Assembly (NCBI GenBank): GCA_020346805.1
Contig: CP070790.1
Coordinates: 3,539,629 to 3,554,736, forward strand
DNA from: Planctomycetota bacterium
Lineage (GTDB): Bacteria; Planctomycetota; Phycisphaerae; UBA1845; PWPN01
Length of the DNA stretch: 15,108 bases
Direction: 5' to 3'
Part shown: piece by piece, positions 1 through 6,180 of the stretch
How positions within the stretch are numbered: position 1 is the first letter of the stretch
Layout: every line of letters starts with the position of its first letter
The notes under the pieces: generated by a model
The model's input: the letters and a program-made list of their open reading frames with translations, nothing else
Database searches by the model: none
Told to the model about the DNA's origin: nothing
Position numbers and translations under genes: made by a program

Positions 1-44
1 CAGACCCGGCACACGTTTGAAGTAAAATCCATATAATCAAAAAC

Positions 45-74
45 TTGCACAAAACCATACAAACTCTTTATACT
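45..74 (+). promoter_or_regulatory. Probable sigma-70-type promoter of the aldo/keto reductase gene
   Basis: TTGCAC (45-50) and TATACT (69-74) lie 18 bases apart, each close to the TTGACA/TATAAT consensus. Transcription would begin near 81 and leave a leader of about 89 bases. That leader contains a perfect 6-base inverted repeat, AGTTGC (88-93) and GCAACT (110-115), with a 16-base loop, whose role is unknown. The call rests on consensus matching only. Confidence 0.4.
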
Positions 75-169
75 GGTTAAGCTGTGCAGTTGCCTGAGAA
101 TATATCCGAGCAACTACCAGAGAATTATAGTAATGGTTGTTAACCCAGGTACACAAAAGGAGTTTAAAT

Positions 170-1576
170 ATGCCTATCGACCGGAGCAAACTTGATAGAC
201 GTCGTTTTCTCAAACATGCCGCCGCAGGTTTATCTGCCGCTACCGTCGGGCCTTCCGTGCTTCAGGCGGCTGAGGCTGGTACCAGCCAACCGGCCGCTGA
301 CCAGACCAAGGTGGATCCCAAATCTCTGATCTGGCGCAACAAGGTAGCAGGCACGGAATATCGCCGCTTGGGACGAACCAATTTCATGGTCAGCCGAATG
401 GTTGCCGGCTGGCTGCGTAACAAATCCATGTGGCGAAGGGTCCTGGCCCGGGGAGTCAATTATTTCGACCACGCACGTGGTTACGGCGAATACGAGGTCG
501 AGGCAAAGGATTTCCTCAAGAAAAACCGCGATAAGATCTGGATCACCAGCAAATCTACCAATATAGCCGGCTTCAGAAGAGTCGATCCCCAAGTGGATAA
601 ATTATATCGCCAGGCCATCAAAGATTACCTTGGCGATGATGAGGGCAAATTGATCAACCTGCATGAGAAGGCTATCGAAAAACAAAAAAAGACCGGCAAA
701 AAACCCGATCTTCGCCCGGCTGGAAAGCTTATCGCCAAATTATACCTGCAAATGCTCGACCAATCACTCAGTCGAATGGGTATCGATCACGTGGATTGCT
801 ACATGATGCACGGCATCGAGATCCCCTGGATCTTTGATTGCCTCGAACTATGGGAAGCTTACCAGAAAGCCCACCAGGCCGGCAAAATCAAGCATTTCGG
901 CCACAGTGTTCACAAACATCAGCAGGCGGTGCTGGCCGCCACTGTGGAAGCTAACAAACGCGGCCCCTGGAAAATCGATCTGGTAATGCCTAGCGTAAAT
1001 CCGGTTACCTTCGATGAATGGAAGACCGAATTGGCCGCCCTGAAGAAACAGGACGTGGGCATCATCGCCATGAAAACTACGGGCGTCAAGAGCCGACCCA
1101 TCGAAGGCGTACGAAAGGATAAACTCAAGGCCCTGGGAGAAATCGAACAATACAACGAATACGAACGCAAGAAACTCTATATGCTTCACCTGACTGAAGA
1201 CATAATCGACGCATGCATCGCCCAGATCAATAACAACGATGAAATGGAAAAGAATCTCGCCCTGCCCTCGGTAAAGATGTCGGCGGCGGCTGAACGCGAG
1301 CTCCGCACCATCGTCAAGCTTGAAATGGCCGGCGCCTGCCACTTGTGCGGCAATTGTACGGCAATCTGCCCCGAATGCATCGCCGTAACGGACATGATCC
1401 GTTACTACGCGTACATACACCAATACAACGAAAAGGAAATGGCCCGAGAATTATACGCCCTGGCCGGCTACGACCCGGCAAAGGTATGCACCAATTGTGG
1501 CAAATGTGAAAATGTTTGTATGTCGGATGTGCCGATTACAAAATTACTGCATAAACTATCTGCTGACCTTGCCTAG
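170..1576 (+). CDS. Tat-exported aldo/keto reductase with C-terminal 2[4Fe-4S] ferredoxin domain
   Basis: The 468-residue protein begins with a twin-arginine signal: residues 9-15 read DRRRFLK, followed by an Ala-rich hydrophobic stretch and a likely cleavage after LQAAEA (about residue 36). An aldo/keto reductase barrel follows, with a plausible complete catalytic tetrad: Asp100 and Tyr105 in FDHARGYG, Lys128 in ITSKS, His214 in YMMHGIE. The C-terminus carries two ferredoxin-type CxxCxxCxxxC motifs, Cys390/393/396/400 and Cys440/443/446/450. The ATG at 170 was chosen over an in-frame TTG at 137 because AAGGAG (157-162) lies 7 bases upstream and the Tat signal then starts at the N-terminus. 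By family it should be a redox enzyme on a carbonyl or sugar substrate; the substrate cannot be read from the sequence. Folding before export fits the Fe-S clusters. It appears to be a single-gene unit. Confidence 0.88.
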   Translation: MPIDRSKLDRRRFLKHAAAGLSAATVGPSVLQAAEAGTSQPAADQTKVDPKSLIWRNKVAGTEYRRLGRTNFMVSRMVAGWLRNKSMWRRVLARGVNYFDHARGYGEYEVEAKDFLKKNRDKIWITSKSTNIAGFRRVDPQVDKLYRQAIKDYLGDDEGKLINLHEKAIEKQKKTGKKPDLRPAGKLIAKLYLQMLDQSLSRMGIDHVDCYMMHGIEIPWIFDCLELWEAYQKAHQAGKIKHFGHSVHKHQQAVLAATVEANKRGPWKIDLVMPSVNPVTFDEWKTELAALKKQDVGIIAMKTTGVKSRPIEGVRKDKLKALGEIEQYNEYERKKLYMLHLTEDIIDACIAQINNNDEMEKNLALPSVKMSAAAERELRTIVKLEMAGACHLCGNCTAICPECIAVTDMIRYYAYIHQYNEKEMARELYALAGYDPAKVCTNCGKCENVCMSDVPITKLLHKLSADLA

Positions 1577-1577
1577 T

Positions 1578-1600
1578 AACCGAAGTTACTCTATTCGGTT
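1578..1600. terminator. Hairpin between convergent genes, possible weak terminator
   Basis: AACCGAA (1578-1584) and TTCGGTT (1594-1600) form a perfect 7-base stem with a 9-base loop in the junction between the reductase gene and the convergent small lipoprotein gene, whose TAG lies in the loop. No U-run follows on either strand, so an intrinsic terminator is uncertain. It could simply be a 3'-end protecting stem. Confidence 0.3.
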
Positions 1601-1872
1601 GTGCCGCCCGTATCAAAATATTCCGGCGGCGGTGGGATGCTATCGCTAGTAGTATCGTCGATCGACGGGAACTCGGAAGGGGTGGTACTGCCAAACGGAT
1701 TGAGCAATCCGAAACCTCCGTCCAAACCTAGGGGAATTACCAGATTGATTGACGAAGCGCTGCCTATCAGCGTCAGGGGATTACAACCGGCCGTGCACAC
1801 AATGGCAGTAAACAGAACCACAACCCAGAGAGTCCGCAACCAAGATTGTCTTACATTGTTAACGTGGCTCAT
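1591..1872 (-). CDS. Small predicted lipoprotein with Pro/Thr-rich tail
   Basis: I do not recognise this 93-residue protein as a named family. It has an N-terminal signal: positive residues (Arg8, Arg13), a hydrophobic core (about 15-25), then TAGC ending at Cys30, an imperfect lipobox because position -3 is Thr rather than Leu. The rest is Gly/Ser/Pro/Thr-rich and acidic, with a PPPP run and no recognisable fold, which suggests a flexible surface or periplasmic tail. The ATG at 1872 was chosen because GGAG lies about 9 bases upstream; in-frame TTG (1887) and ATG (1878) codons overlap or crowd that site. The gene is convergent with the reductase and divergent from dapB. The function is unknown, and it could instead be an ordinary secreted small protein. 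Confidence 0.6.
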   Translation of the reverse strand: MSHVNNVRQSWLRTLWVVVLFTAIVCTAGCNPLTLIGSASSINLVIPLGLDGGFGLLNPFGSTTPSEFPSIDDTTSDSIPPPPEYFDTGGTTE

Positions 1873-2090
1873 ATGCATATTCTCCAAATTATCAATATCA
1901 ACATCGGTTCAATAAACCTATAGGCTTGAGCAATGACCCATTAAACTTGGCAAGACCAATCACATCTGTTGGATTTCAAGCTGATATTCAAGTAAATATC
2001 GGTACCAACTGAAAAAAGTGCCTCATCGCCTTATTAGTTTCTACATATAAGCACCCATACCAAGCCTATATCCGTCTGATATGCATCCTC

Positions 2091-2119
2091 TTGTTATTAA
2101 TCCCATTGTAAGTAATAAT
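2091..2119 (+). promoter_or_regulatory. Probable dapB promoter
   Basis: TTGTTA (2091-2096) and AATAAT (2114-2119) are separated by 17 bases, matching the sigma-70 consensus at 4 of 6 and 5 of 6 positions. Transcription would start near 2126, giving a leader of about 40 bases that holds the ribosome site AGAGGAA (2154-2160). Confidence 0.45.
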
Positions 2120-2165
2120 CACAAAAAACCATTATATCCGAACCAGTAATCAAAGAGGAAATATC

Positions 2166-2960
2166 ATGATACGCTTAGCAGTTGCCGGTGCTACCGGCAG
2201 AATGGGATCGAGAATTATCGAATTGGCAGGTGCCGACCAGCGTTTCGACTTGGTAGCCGCATTGGAAGCCACTGGGCATCCAAAAGTCGGTAAAACTATC
2301 GATATCCAGGCCCAGTCAAAAACTATCAAAATCCCAATTCAGGACCATACCGAAACTGAGTTCGACATCTTAATCGACTTCAGCCTCCCCGCCGGCACCA
2401 TGCACTGGCTGGAATACTGTCTCCACTATAAGCGGGCCATGGTCATCGGTACTACAGGCCATACACCGGACCAAATCGACGAAATTGAAAAGGCGGCAAA
2501 AAACATTCCGTTATTAAAAGCCTCCAACATGAGTGTGGGCGTAAATCTGATGTTTAAACTGGCCGGTCAGATAGCGGCAATCCTCGGTGACGACTACAAT
2601 ATCGAGATCGTTGAGACTCATCACCGCTTTAAGAAAGATGCACCCAGTGGTACCGCCCTTACGCTACGCGATTCGATTATTAAAACTACCGGTCGGAATA
2701 TGGAAAAGGACGTAATATATGGACGTCATGGACAGATTCCGGAACGCCCCGCTCGCCAGATCGGGATTCATGCCTTACGCGTCGGCGATACCGTGGGGGA
2801 GCATGAAGTACACTTTGGCAACCTGGGTGAAACGGTAATCCTAAAACACAACGCCCACACACGAGATACATTCGTCAACGGGGCATTACGTGCGGCGGCC
2901 TGGTTGGCCGGCAAGCCGGCCGGACGTTATGACATGCTTGACGTTCTCGAGATGACGTAA
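2166..2960 (+). CDS. dapB: 4-hydroxy-tetrahydrodipicolinate reductase
   Basis: This 264-residue cytoplasmic enzyme reduces the product of DapA with NAD(P)H in the diaminopimelate route to lysine and peptidoglycan. The nucleotide-binding glycine motif GATGRMG is at residues 8-14, GTTGH at 95-99, and the signature ETHHRFKKDAPSGTAL at 150-165. By alignment with the E. coli enzyme, His152 matches catalytic His159 and Lys156 matches Lys163. SGT (161-163) is the substrate-phosphate-like binding loop. The length fits the family (E. coli 273). The ATG at 2166 follows AGAGGAA by 5 bases. No other lysine genes are adjacent, so it seems to be a single-gene unit with its own promoter. Near its 3' end, GGCCGGC (2906-2912) and GCCGGCC (2915-2921) form an inverted repeat inside the coding sequence. 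Confidence 0.96.
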   Translation: MIRLAVAGATGRMGSRIIELAGADQRFDLVAALEATGHPKVGKTIDIQAQSKTIKIPIQDHTETEFDILIDFSLPAGTMHWLEYCLHYKRAMVIGTTGHTPDQIDEIEKAAKNIPLLKASNMSVGVNLMFKLAGQIAAILGDDYNIEIVETHHRFKKDAPSGTALTLRDSIIKTTGRNMEKDVIYGRHGQIPERPARQIGIHALRVGDTVGEHEVHFGNLGETVILKHNAHTRDTFVNGALRAAAWLAGKPAGRYDMLDVLEMT

Positions 2961-3191
2961 AATGACCCTGATTTACCTCTCCCGGGATACCCAAAGTTAA
3001 TCCATTGACTAATCTAAATCGTTTGCGAGTTTCATCTAACATACCCACCAATTAGTCCGACGAATTACCCCTTATGCCTTAACATATTACAAAGAAAATA
3101 CTTATGTCACCAAATTCCGCATCGGGGGATCAAACTCATCCAGGTTCTCAAGCCATCCATAACAAATTATTTGTCTTTGCCGCCAAAAGCG

Positions 3192-3220
3192 ATTGTGTCA
3201 ATTACAATACCGATTACAAT
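3192..3220 (+). promoter_or_regulatory. Promoter and operator-like palindrome of the TetR unit
   Basis: The 17-base site ATTGTGTCAATTACAAT (3192-3208) has inverted arms ATTGT and ACAAT, 7 bases apart. The octamer ATTACAAT recurs at 3201-3208 and 3213-3220. TTGTGT (3193-3198) and TACAAT (3215-3220), 16 bases apart, can serve as -35 and -10, so the palindrome covers the core promoter. TetR proteins commonly bind such palindromes over their own promoter; that this one does so is inference. Confidence 0.45.
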
Positions 3221-3240
3221 TATCCATACAGAGGAAAAAA

Positions 3241-3294
3241 ATGGTCATGAAATATAAGACGTTGACCCATCTCAAGAACAAGTCGGGGACGTGA
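3241..3294 (+). CDS. 17-residue leader peptide ORF upstream of the TetR gene
   Basis: An ATG at 3241 preceded at 5 bases by AGAGGA (3230-3235), the best ribosome site in this interval, opens a 17-codon frame reading MVMKYKTLTHLKNKSGT. Its TGA (3292-3294) is followed by a single base before the TetR ATG at 3296. The frame differs from that of the regulator. The spacing suggests translational coupling: ribosomes ending on the leader could restart on the regulator, whose own site (GGGGA, 3285-3289) is weaker. The peptide has no recognised family and may matter only through being translated. It may also be a chance ORF. Confidence 0.4.
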   Translation: MVMKYKTLTHLKNKSGT

Positions 3295-3295
3295 C

Positions 3296-3895
3296 ATGGC
3301 AAGAATGAAAGCTGAAGATCGTCGCGAACAGCTGCTCGAGTCGGCAGCTCATTGTTTTGCCCGCTATGGTTACCGAGGCACCACAACCGTCAAGATCGCT
3401 GCCGAAGCAGGTATTTCCGAACCAATTATCTATCGACATTTCAAGAACAAACACGACCTGTTCATCGCCTTGATTGAAAAAGTCGGTAAAAATGTGTTTC
3501 AAAACTGGCAGGAGGCCATGAAACAAGCACAGACCCCGCTTGACAAACTGAAAATAATGCTATACCGCAACCCGGCTACCGCAGATCCATGGACTCAAAG
3601 TGTATATCAAGTCCTGTTCCACGCCGCTACTGAAGTCTCCGAACCCGCGATTCAGCAGGCGATTCTGGATCATTATGAACACTACGTTCAATCGCTCTCA
3701 TCAATTATTCGCGAAGCTCAAGAGGCGGATCAAATCCGCAACGACGTTCCCGCTGAATGGCTGGCCTGGCAGATCATTCACGCTGCCGTAGGTTTTGCCA
3801 TGGTCAGGCCCTTGAACATACCCAGCCATGCCTCCATGGAATTCGTACAAGGAACCATCAGTTTACTGATGGAATTGCTGACCCGTAAAAACTAA
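3296..3895 (+). CDS. TetR/AcrR-family transcriptional regulator
   Basis: This 199-residue protein has the N-terminal TetR DNA-binding domain (about residues 8-55). The helix-turn-helix runs from TTVKIAAEAGIS to IIYRHFKNKHDLF, a near-perfect family signature. The C-terminal part (about 60-199) is helical and would bind a ligand and dimerise, but the ligand cannot be inferred. The start at 3296 leaves the usual short N-terminus (ARMKAEDRREQLL), so nothing seems missing. No efflux pump or enzyme gene is adjacent in an arrangement that would reveal a target. The palindrome at 3192-3208 is a candidate autoregulatory operator, and a related one lies between pyrD and panD. The next gene downstream on this strand starts 477 bases later with its own promoter, so this is a single-gene unit apart from the leader ORF. 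Confidence 0.93.
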   Translation: MARMKAEDRREQLLESAAHCFARYGYRGTTTVKIAAEAGISEPIIYRHFKNKHDLFIALIEKVGKNVFQNWQEAMKQAQTPLDKLKIMLYRNPATADPWTQSVYQVLFHAATEVSEPAIQQAILDHYEHYVQSLSSIIREAQEADQIRNDVPAEWLAWQIIHAAVGFAMVRPLNIPSHASMEFVQGTISLLMELLTRKN

Positions 3896-4045
3896 TTCAA
3901 ATGCTTCGCCGGGCAAACAGCCATGCCTACCCCACCTTACCCCGAAATTGCATTCGTAACTGACCGAAAACCTTTTTGTGAATCTGACTTACGCGCAATT
4001 CGCAAATAATCAACGCTTGGGTGGCATGTCGCAGTCGAGGTCGAA

Positions 4046-4084
4046 GATCCGCCTAGGGTGGGATCCGCCAAGGCGGAATCCGCC
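4046..4084. repeat. GC-rich palindromic repeat, three copies of ATCCGCC
   Basis: The heptamer ATCCGCC occurs at 4047-4053, 4063-4069 and 4078-4084, spaced 16 and 15 bases. The intervening GGCGGA (4072-4077) is complementary to TCCGCC on both sides (4064-4069 and 4079-4084) with spacers of 2 and 1 bases, so two alternative tight hairpins are possible. The look is that of REP-like intergenic elements. Confidence 0.55.
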
Positions 4085-4131
4085 GAAGGAGAGGGCAAGC
4101 TCAACCAGCGAAACGAGTCGAACCTGTCCGT

Positions 4132-4173
4132 GGTGAAATTGGGAATTATTTGAAAATATTGCCAATTTACACC
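4132..4173. repeat. Long near-perfect inverted repeat (hairpin)
   Basis: GGTGAAATTGG (4132-4142) pairs with CCAATTTACACC (4162-4173) apart from one bulged A at 4169. The AT-rich middle (4143-4161) can continue the stem, because AATTATTT faces AAATATT with one bulge. No U-run follows on either strand, so it is not a standard intrinsic terminator. It could be a transcript-stabilising stem, part of a mobile repeat, or a protein-binding site. Confidence 0.5.
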
Positions 4174-4358
4174 TGGCCGATTTAATACATGCGCGACCAG
4201 CCCTAAATAAACTCATAAAAGAAAAGAATTTGTCTCACCAAAACCGCATAACAAAATATCCCCATGGGTATTACACGCTAAAAACATACAAACCTACGGC
4301 TTGCCCTACTCGTGGATCACATCAAAATAAAAATCCTGGAAACGATCATCGAAATGAT

Positions 4359-4367
4359 TGCTATAAT
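4359..4367 (+). promoter_or_regulatory. Extended -10 promoter giving a leaderless transcript
   Basis: TGCTATAAT (4359-4367) is a perfect extended -10 element (TGnTATAAT), ending 5 bases before the ATG at 4373. A start about 6-7 bases after the hexamer falls at the A of the ATG or beside it. No Shine-Dalgarno sequence is present upstream. A second overlapping TATAAT (4367-4372) is too close to the start codon to serve this frame. Confidence 0.55.
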
Positions 4368-4372
4368 ATAAT

Positions 4373-5071
4373 ATGACAGATATTCACCCATCCTGGTTTA
4401 ATCAGCCGACGGGGATATTCCCCCTGCCCAACGTGGTGCTCTTCCCCGGGGTCATACTGCCGCTCCAAATATTCGAGCCTCGTTATCGGGCTATGATTGA
4501 AGACGCACTTGCGGGTGAGGCAATTATTGCCACCGCCCTGCTCCGACCGGGATACGAAGCCCTTTACTTTACAAACCATGCGGAAATTTACCCTGTCGTT
4601 GGCGTGGGGCAGATACGAGAACATGTGAAATCTATGGATGGACGCTACTTTATCAGCCTGATCGGAATGTGCAGGGCCCGCATAATGACCGAATACAACG
4701 AAGGCGAATATCGAACGGCATTACTGGAACCGATTCTACAAAAAGATTCCGGAATCGATAAAGACGGTGAGTTTGCCGCCCGATTGTCTTTTCGCAAATT
4801 ACTGAATGCATCCGTGTTCGACAATATCGAAAGAATCAATACATGTCGTAAACTCTTGAATAATGGGATATCATTATCAGAGACTATCGACAAGATAGCC
4901 TCGGCCCTGTTGCCTGCCGGCAGCATCCAAATTCAACAATGCATGTTGGAGGAGGCCGACGTACTTCGACGTGCAAAAATACTACTAAACGAACTACATA
5001 TCGTGCGACAAACTCTTGAACTAATCCAAAAGAATCTAAACAATTGGCCCCACTTGGGATCGACGAACTGA
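4373..5071 (+). CDS. Stand-alone Lon N-terminal (substrate-binding) domain protein
   Basis: The 232-residue protein matches the PUA-like N-terminal domain of the Lon protease. Residues 16-42 (FPLPNVVLFPGVILPLQIFEPRYRAMI, given here only as its span and ends FPLP and RAMI) are the signature, followed by PVVGVGQI (74-81) and LIGMCRARI (96-104). The remainder (about 135-232) is helical, as in the family. There is no AAA+ ATPase and no Ser-Lys protease domain, and the ORF ends cleanly, so it is a single-domain family member rather than a broken lon. Such proteins are widespread, and their role is generally assigned only as substrate or partner binding. The ATG at 4373 is the only upstream start that keeps the signature intact, and it appears to be leaderless. 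The gene is convergent with pyrD, with a 1-base gap between stop codons. Confidence 0.88.
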   Translation: MTDIHPSWFNQPTGIFPLPNVVLFPGVILPLQIFEPRYRAMIEDALAGEAIIATALLRPGYEALYFTNHAEIYPVVGVGQIREHVKSMDGRYFISLIGMCRARIMTEYNEGEYRTALLEPILQKDSGIDKDGEFAARLSFRKLLNASVFDNIERINTCRKLLNNGISLSETIDKIASALLPAGSIQIQQCMLEEADVLRRAKILLNELHIVRQTLELIQKNLNNWPHLGSTN

Positions 5072-5072
5072 T

Positions 5073-6029
5073 TCAACCCATGGCCTGCTCAATCCGCTTA
5101 GGTTTTAACCGACCGACAAGCTCCCTAACCGCACCTAAGCAGTGCTGGCCAAGGTAATCTTCAATACCCGCAACTATTCTCAAGGTGGTGGTGGGATCGA
5201 CGAACAAGGCGGTTCCTACTCCAACTGCGGTTGCACCGGCCAGCATAAACTCCACAGCATCCCGGCTGTTGGTGATTCCGCCCATACCGATAATAGGAAT
5301 CTTGGCGGGTTCGGCCACTTCACGATACACCTGATGAACAAGATTCAACGCCAGGGGCTTGATCGCCGGCCCGCTCAATCCACCGGTCACGTTGGCCAGC
5401 ACCGACTCCTGCCGATCTGCGTCGACGGCCATTCCCACAAAGGTATTGATCATCGACAGACAATCGGCTCCCGCCTCGACCGCCGAACGGGCGGTTTGAG
5501 TAATATCCGTGACGTTCGGCGTAAGCTTGACCACCAGCACTGATTGCCTGACCACCTTCCGAACGGCTGATACCAATCGGGACAAGGCCTCCGGATCGGT
5601 ACCGAAAACCAGCCCGTCGCTGACGTTGGGGCAACTGACGTTTAATTCCAGACCGGCAACTGCCTGGAGGGGATCCAGTTTCTCACAGACGGCCACATAT
5701 TCCTCGATGGCGTGTCCCGCGACATTAACGATGGCGGGGACGGATAATTCGGCAAGCACAGGCAATTTCTCGCAAATGAACCTTTCCAGACCAACATTGG
5801 CCAATCCAATTGCGTTGAGCATACCCGCCGGCGTCTCCACAATCCGAGGTGGTGCGTTGCCCCTCCGTTCGGCCAGCGTAACGCTCTTGGTGGTAAACCC
5901 ACCAAGCTGGTTGAGGTCCATAAAAGGGGCGTATTCGTCCCCGTAACCGCAGGTGCCGGAAACGGTAATAACTGGGTTTTTTAACATCAGAGACCCAATC
6001 CGGACCGACATGTCAATTGTTGGTATCAC
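5073..6029 (-). CDS. pyrD: Dihydroorotate dehydrogenase, class 1B-type catalytic subunit
   Basis: This enzyme oxidises dihydroorotate to orotate using FMN in pyrimidine synthesis. From the GTG at 6029 it has 318 residues, close to the usual 300-315. Family motifs: LKNPV (16-20), SGTCGYG (24-30), TTKSVT (46-51), ETPAGMLNAIGLANVG (65-80), NVSCPN (130-135) with the catalytic Cys133, VKLTPN (167-172), LSGPAIKPLAL (218-228) and GMGGI (248-252). Cysteine rather than serine as the base marks class 1. Class 1B enzymes use NAD+ through a PyrK Fe-S/FAD partner, and no pyrK is visible here. The GTG start was chosen because GGAGG lies 8 bases before it; in-frame ATG (6044) and TTG (6053) codons have only poor sites. 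It is divergent from panD across a shared regulatory region and ends 1 base from the Lon-domain gene. Confidence 0.94.
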   Translation of the reverse strand: MIPTIDMSVRIGSLMLKNPVITVSGTCGYGDEYAPFMDLNQLGGFTTKSVTLAERRGNAPPRIVETPAGMLNAIGLANVGLERFICEKLPVLAELSVPAIVNVAGHAIEEYVAVCEKLDPLQAVAGLELNVSCPNVSDGLVFGTDPEALSRLVSAVRKVVRQSVLVVKLTPNVTDITQTARSAVEAGADCLSMINTFVGMAVDADRQESVLANVTGGLSGPAIKPLALNLVHQVYREVAEPAKIPIIGMGGITNSRDAVEFMLAGATAVGVGTALFVDPTTTLRIVAGIEDYLGQHCLGAVRELVGRLKPKRIEQAMG

Positions 6030-6037
6030 CTGAGAAA

Positions 6038-6042
6038 CCTCC
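6038..6042 (-). promoter_or_regulatory. Shine-Dalgarno site deciding the pyrD start
   Basis: On the minus strand GGAGG (6042-6038) stands 8 bases before the GTG at 6029. It overlaps the in-frame ATG at 6044 and so cannot serve that codon. This argues for the shorter protein with the GTG start. Confidence 0.6.
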
Positions 6043-6090
6043 ATTTTTCCCAAGCATCCACCATCGGCAGACCGGTGTCAAGCATCGGGG

Positions 6091-6119
6091 TTGGATTAGC
6101 TGAAATGGTAGGTTATGAT
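6091..6119 (+). promoter_or_regulatory. Probable panD promoter
   Basis: TTGGAT (6091-6096) and TATGAT (6114-6119) are 17 bases apart, 4 of 6 and 5 of 6 matches to consensus. Transcription would begin near 6126, leaving a leader of about 55 bases before panD. The operator-like palindrome at 6118-6134 covers the expected start point. Confidence 0.5.
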
Positions 6120-6133
6120 TGTGTAATTCACAA
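6105..6133 (-). promoter_or_regulatory. Possible divergent pyrD promoter
   Basis: On the minus strand TTGTGA (6133-6128) and TACCAT (6110-6105) are 17 bases apart. The -35 element overlaps the palindrome at 6118-6134. The -10 match is only 4 of 6, so this is weaker than the panD promoter. Confidence 0.3.
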
Positions 6134-6134
6134 C
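6118..6134. promoter_or_regulatory. Operator-like palindrome between pyrD and panD
   Basis: ATTGTGTAATTCACAAC contains the perfect inverted arms TTGTG (6119-6123) and CACAA (6129-6133), 5 bases apart. It matches the palindrome upstream of the TetR gene (3192-3208) at 13 of 17 positions, including the first seven bases. It sits just downstream of the panD -10, where a bound repressor would block transcription. The regulator is not proved. Confidence 0.4.
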
Positions 6135-6180
6135 AGGTAAGCCAGGGCTAAACACTGAAAAGGCGAGGATAGCAGGATAT

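Larger units (their letters stand above)
3896..4372. other. Gene-free gap with repeat and hairpin
   Basis: This gap holds no convincing gene. A minus-strand frame of 68 codons at 4010-4216 runs straight through the palindromic repeat and has no ribosome site or family resemblance. The gap contains a GC-rich palindromic repeat (4046-4084), a long hairpin (4132-4173), and an inverted pair GAGAGGGCAAGC (4089-4100) and GCTTGCCCTACTC (4299-4311), complementary except for one extra base and about 200 bases apart. It ends with the promoter of the Lon-domain gene. The GC-rich block stands out against AT-rich flanks. It may be a small dispersed element, but this cannot be proved from one copy. Confidence 0.5.

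Noticed and set aside
848..1423. 191-codon minus-strand ORF opposite the aldo/keto reductase
   Set aside because: It is fully antisense to a well-supported gene with catalytic and Fe-S motifs, so it is a shadow frame.
1601..1915. 104-codon plus-strand ORF opposite the small lipoprotein
   Set aside because: No ribosome site precedes its start, and the minus frame has a clear signal peptide and a ribosome site. The minus-strand reading was preferred.
2105..2124. ATTGT and ACAA half-sites upstream of dapB as a third copy of the TetR-type palindrome
   Set aside because: The half-sites are 11 bases apart instead of 7 and the flanking bases do not match, so this is probably chance in AT-rich DNA.
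2906..2921. Inverted repeat GGCCGGC/GCCGGCC as the dapB terminator
   Set aside because: It lies inside the coding sequence about 40 bases before the stop, has a 2-base loop and no U-tract.
4010..4216. 68-codon minus-strand ORF in the intergenic gap
   Set aside because: It reads through the GC-rich palindromic repeat and the hairpin, and has no ribosome site and no recognisable domain. It is most likely a chance frame in repeat DNA.
4373..5071. Truncated lon protease pseudogene
   Set aside because: The frame ends cleanly after a complete N-terminal domain, and no remnant of ATPase or protease domain follows. Stand-alone members of this family are common.
5142..5946. Plus-strand ORFs of 133 and 145 codons opposite pyrD
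   Set aside because: They are antisense to a gene with complete DHODH motifs. Their compositions (rich in Gln/His/Arg and in Ser/Thr) look like shadow translations.
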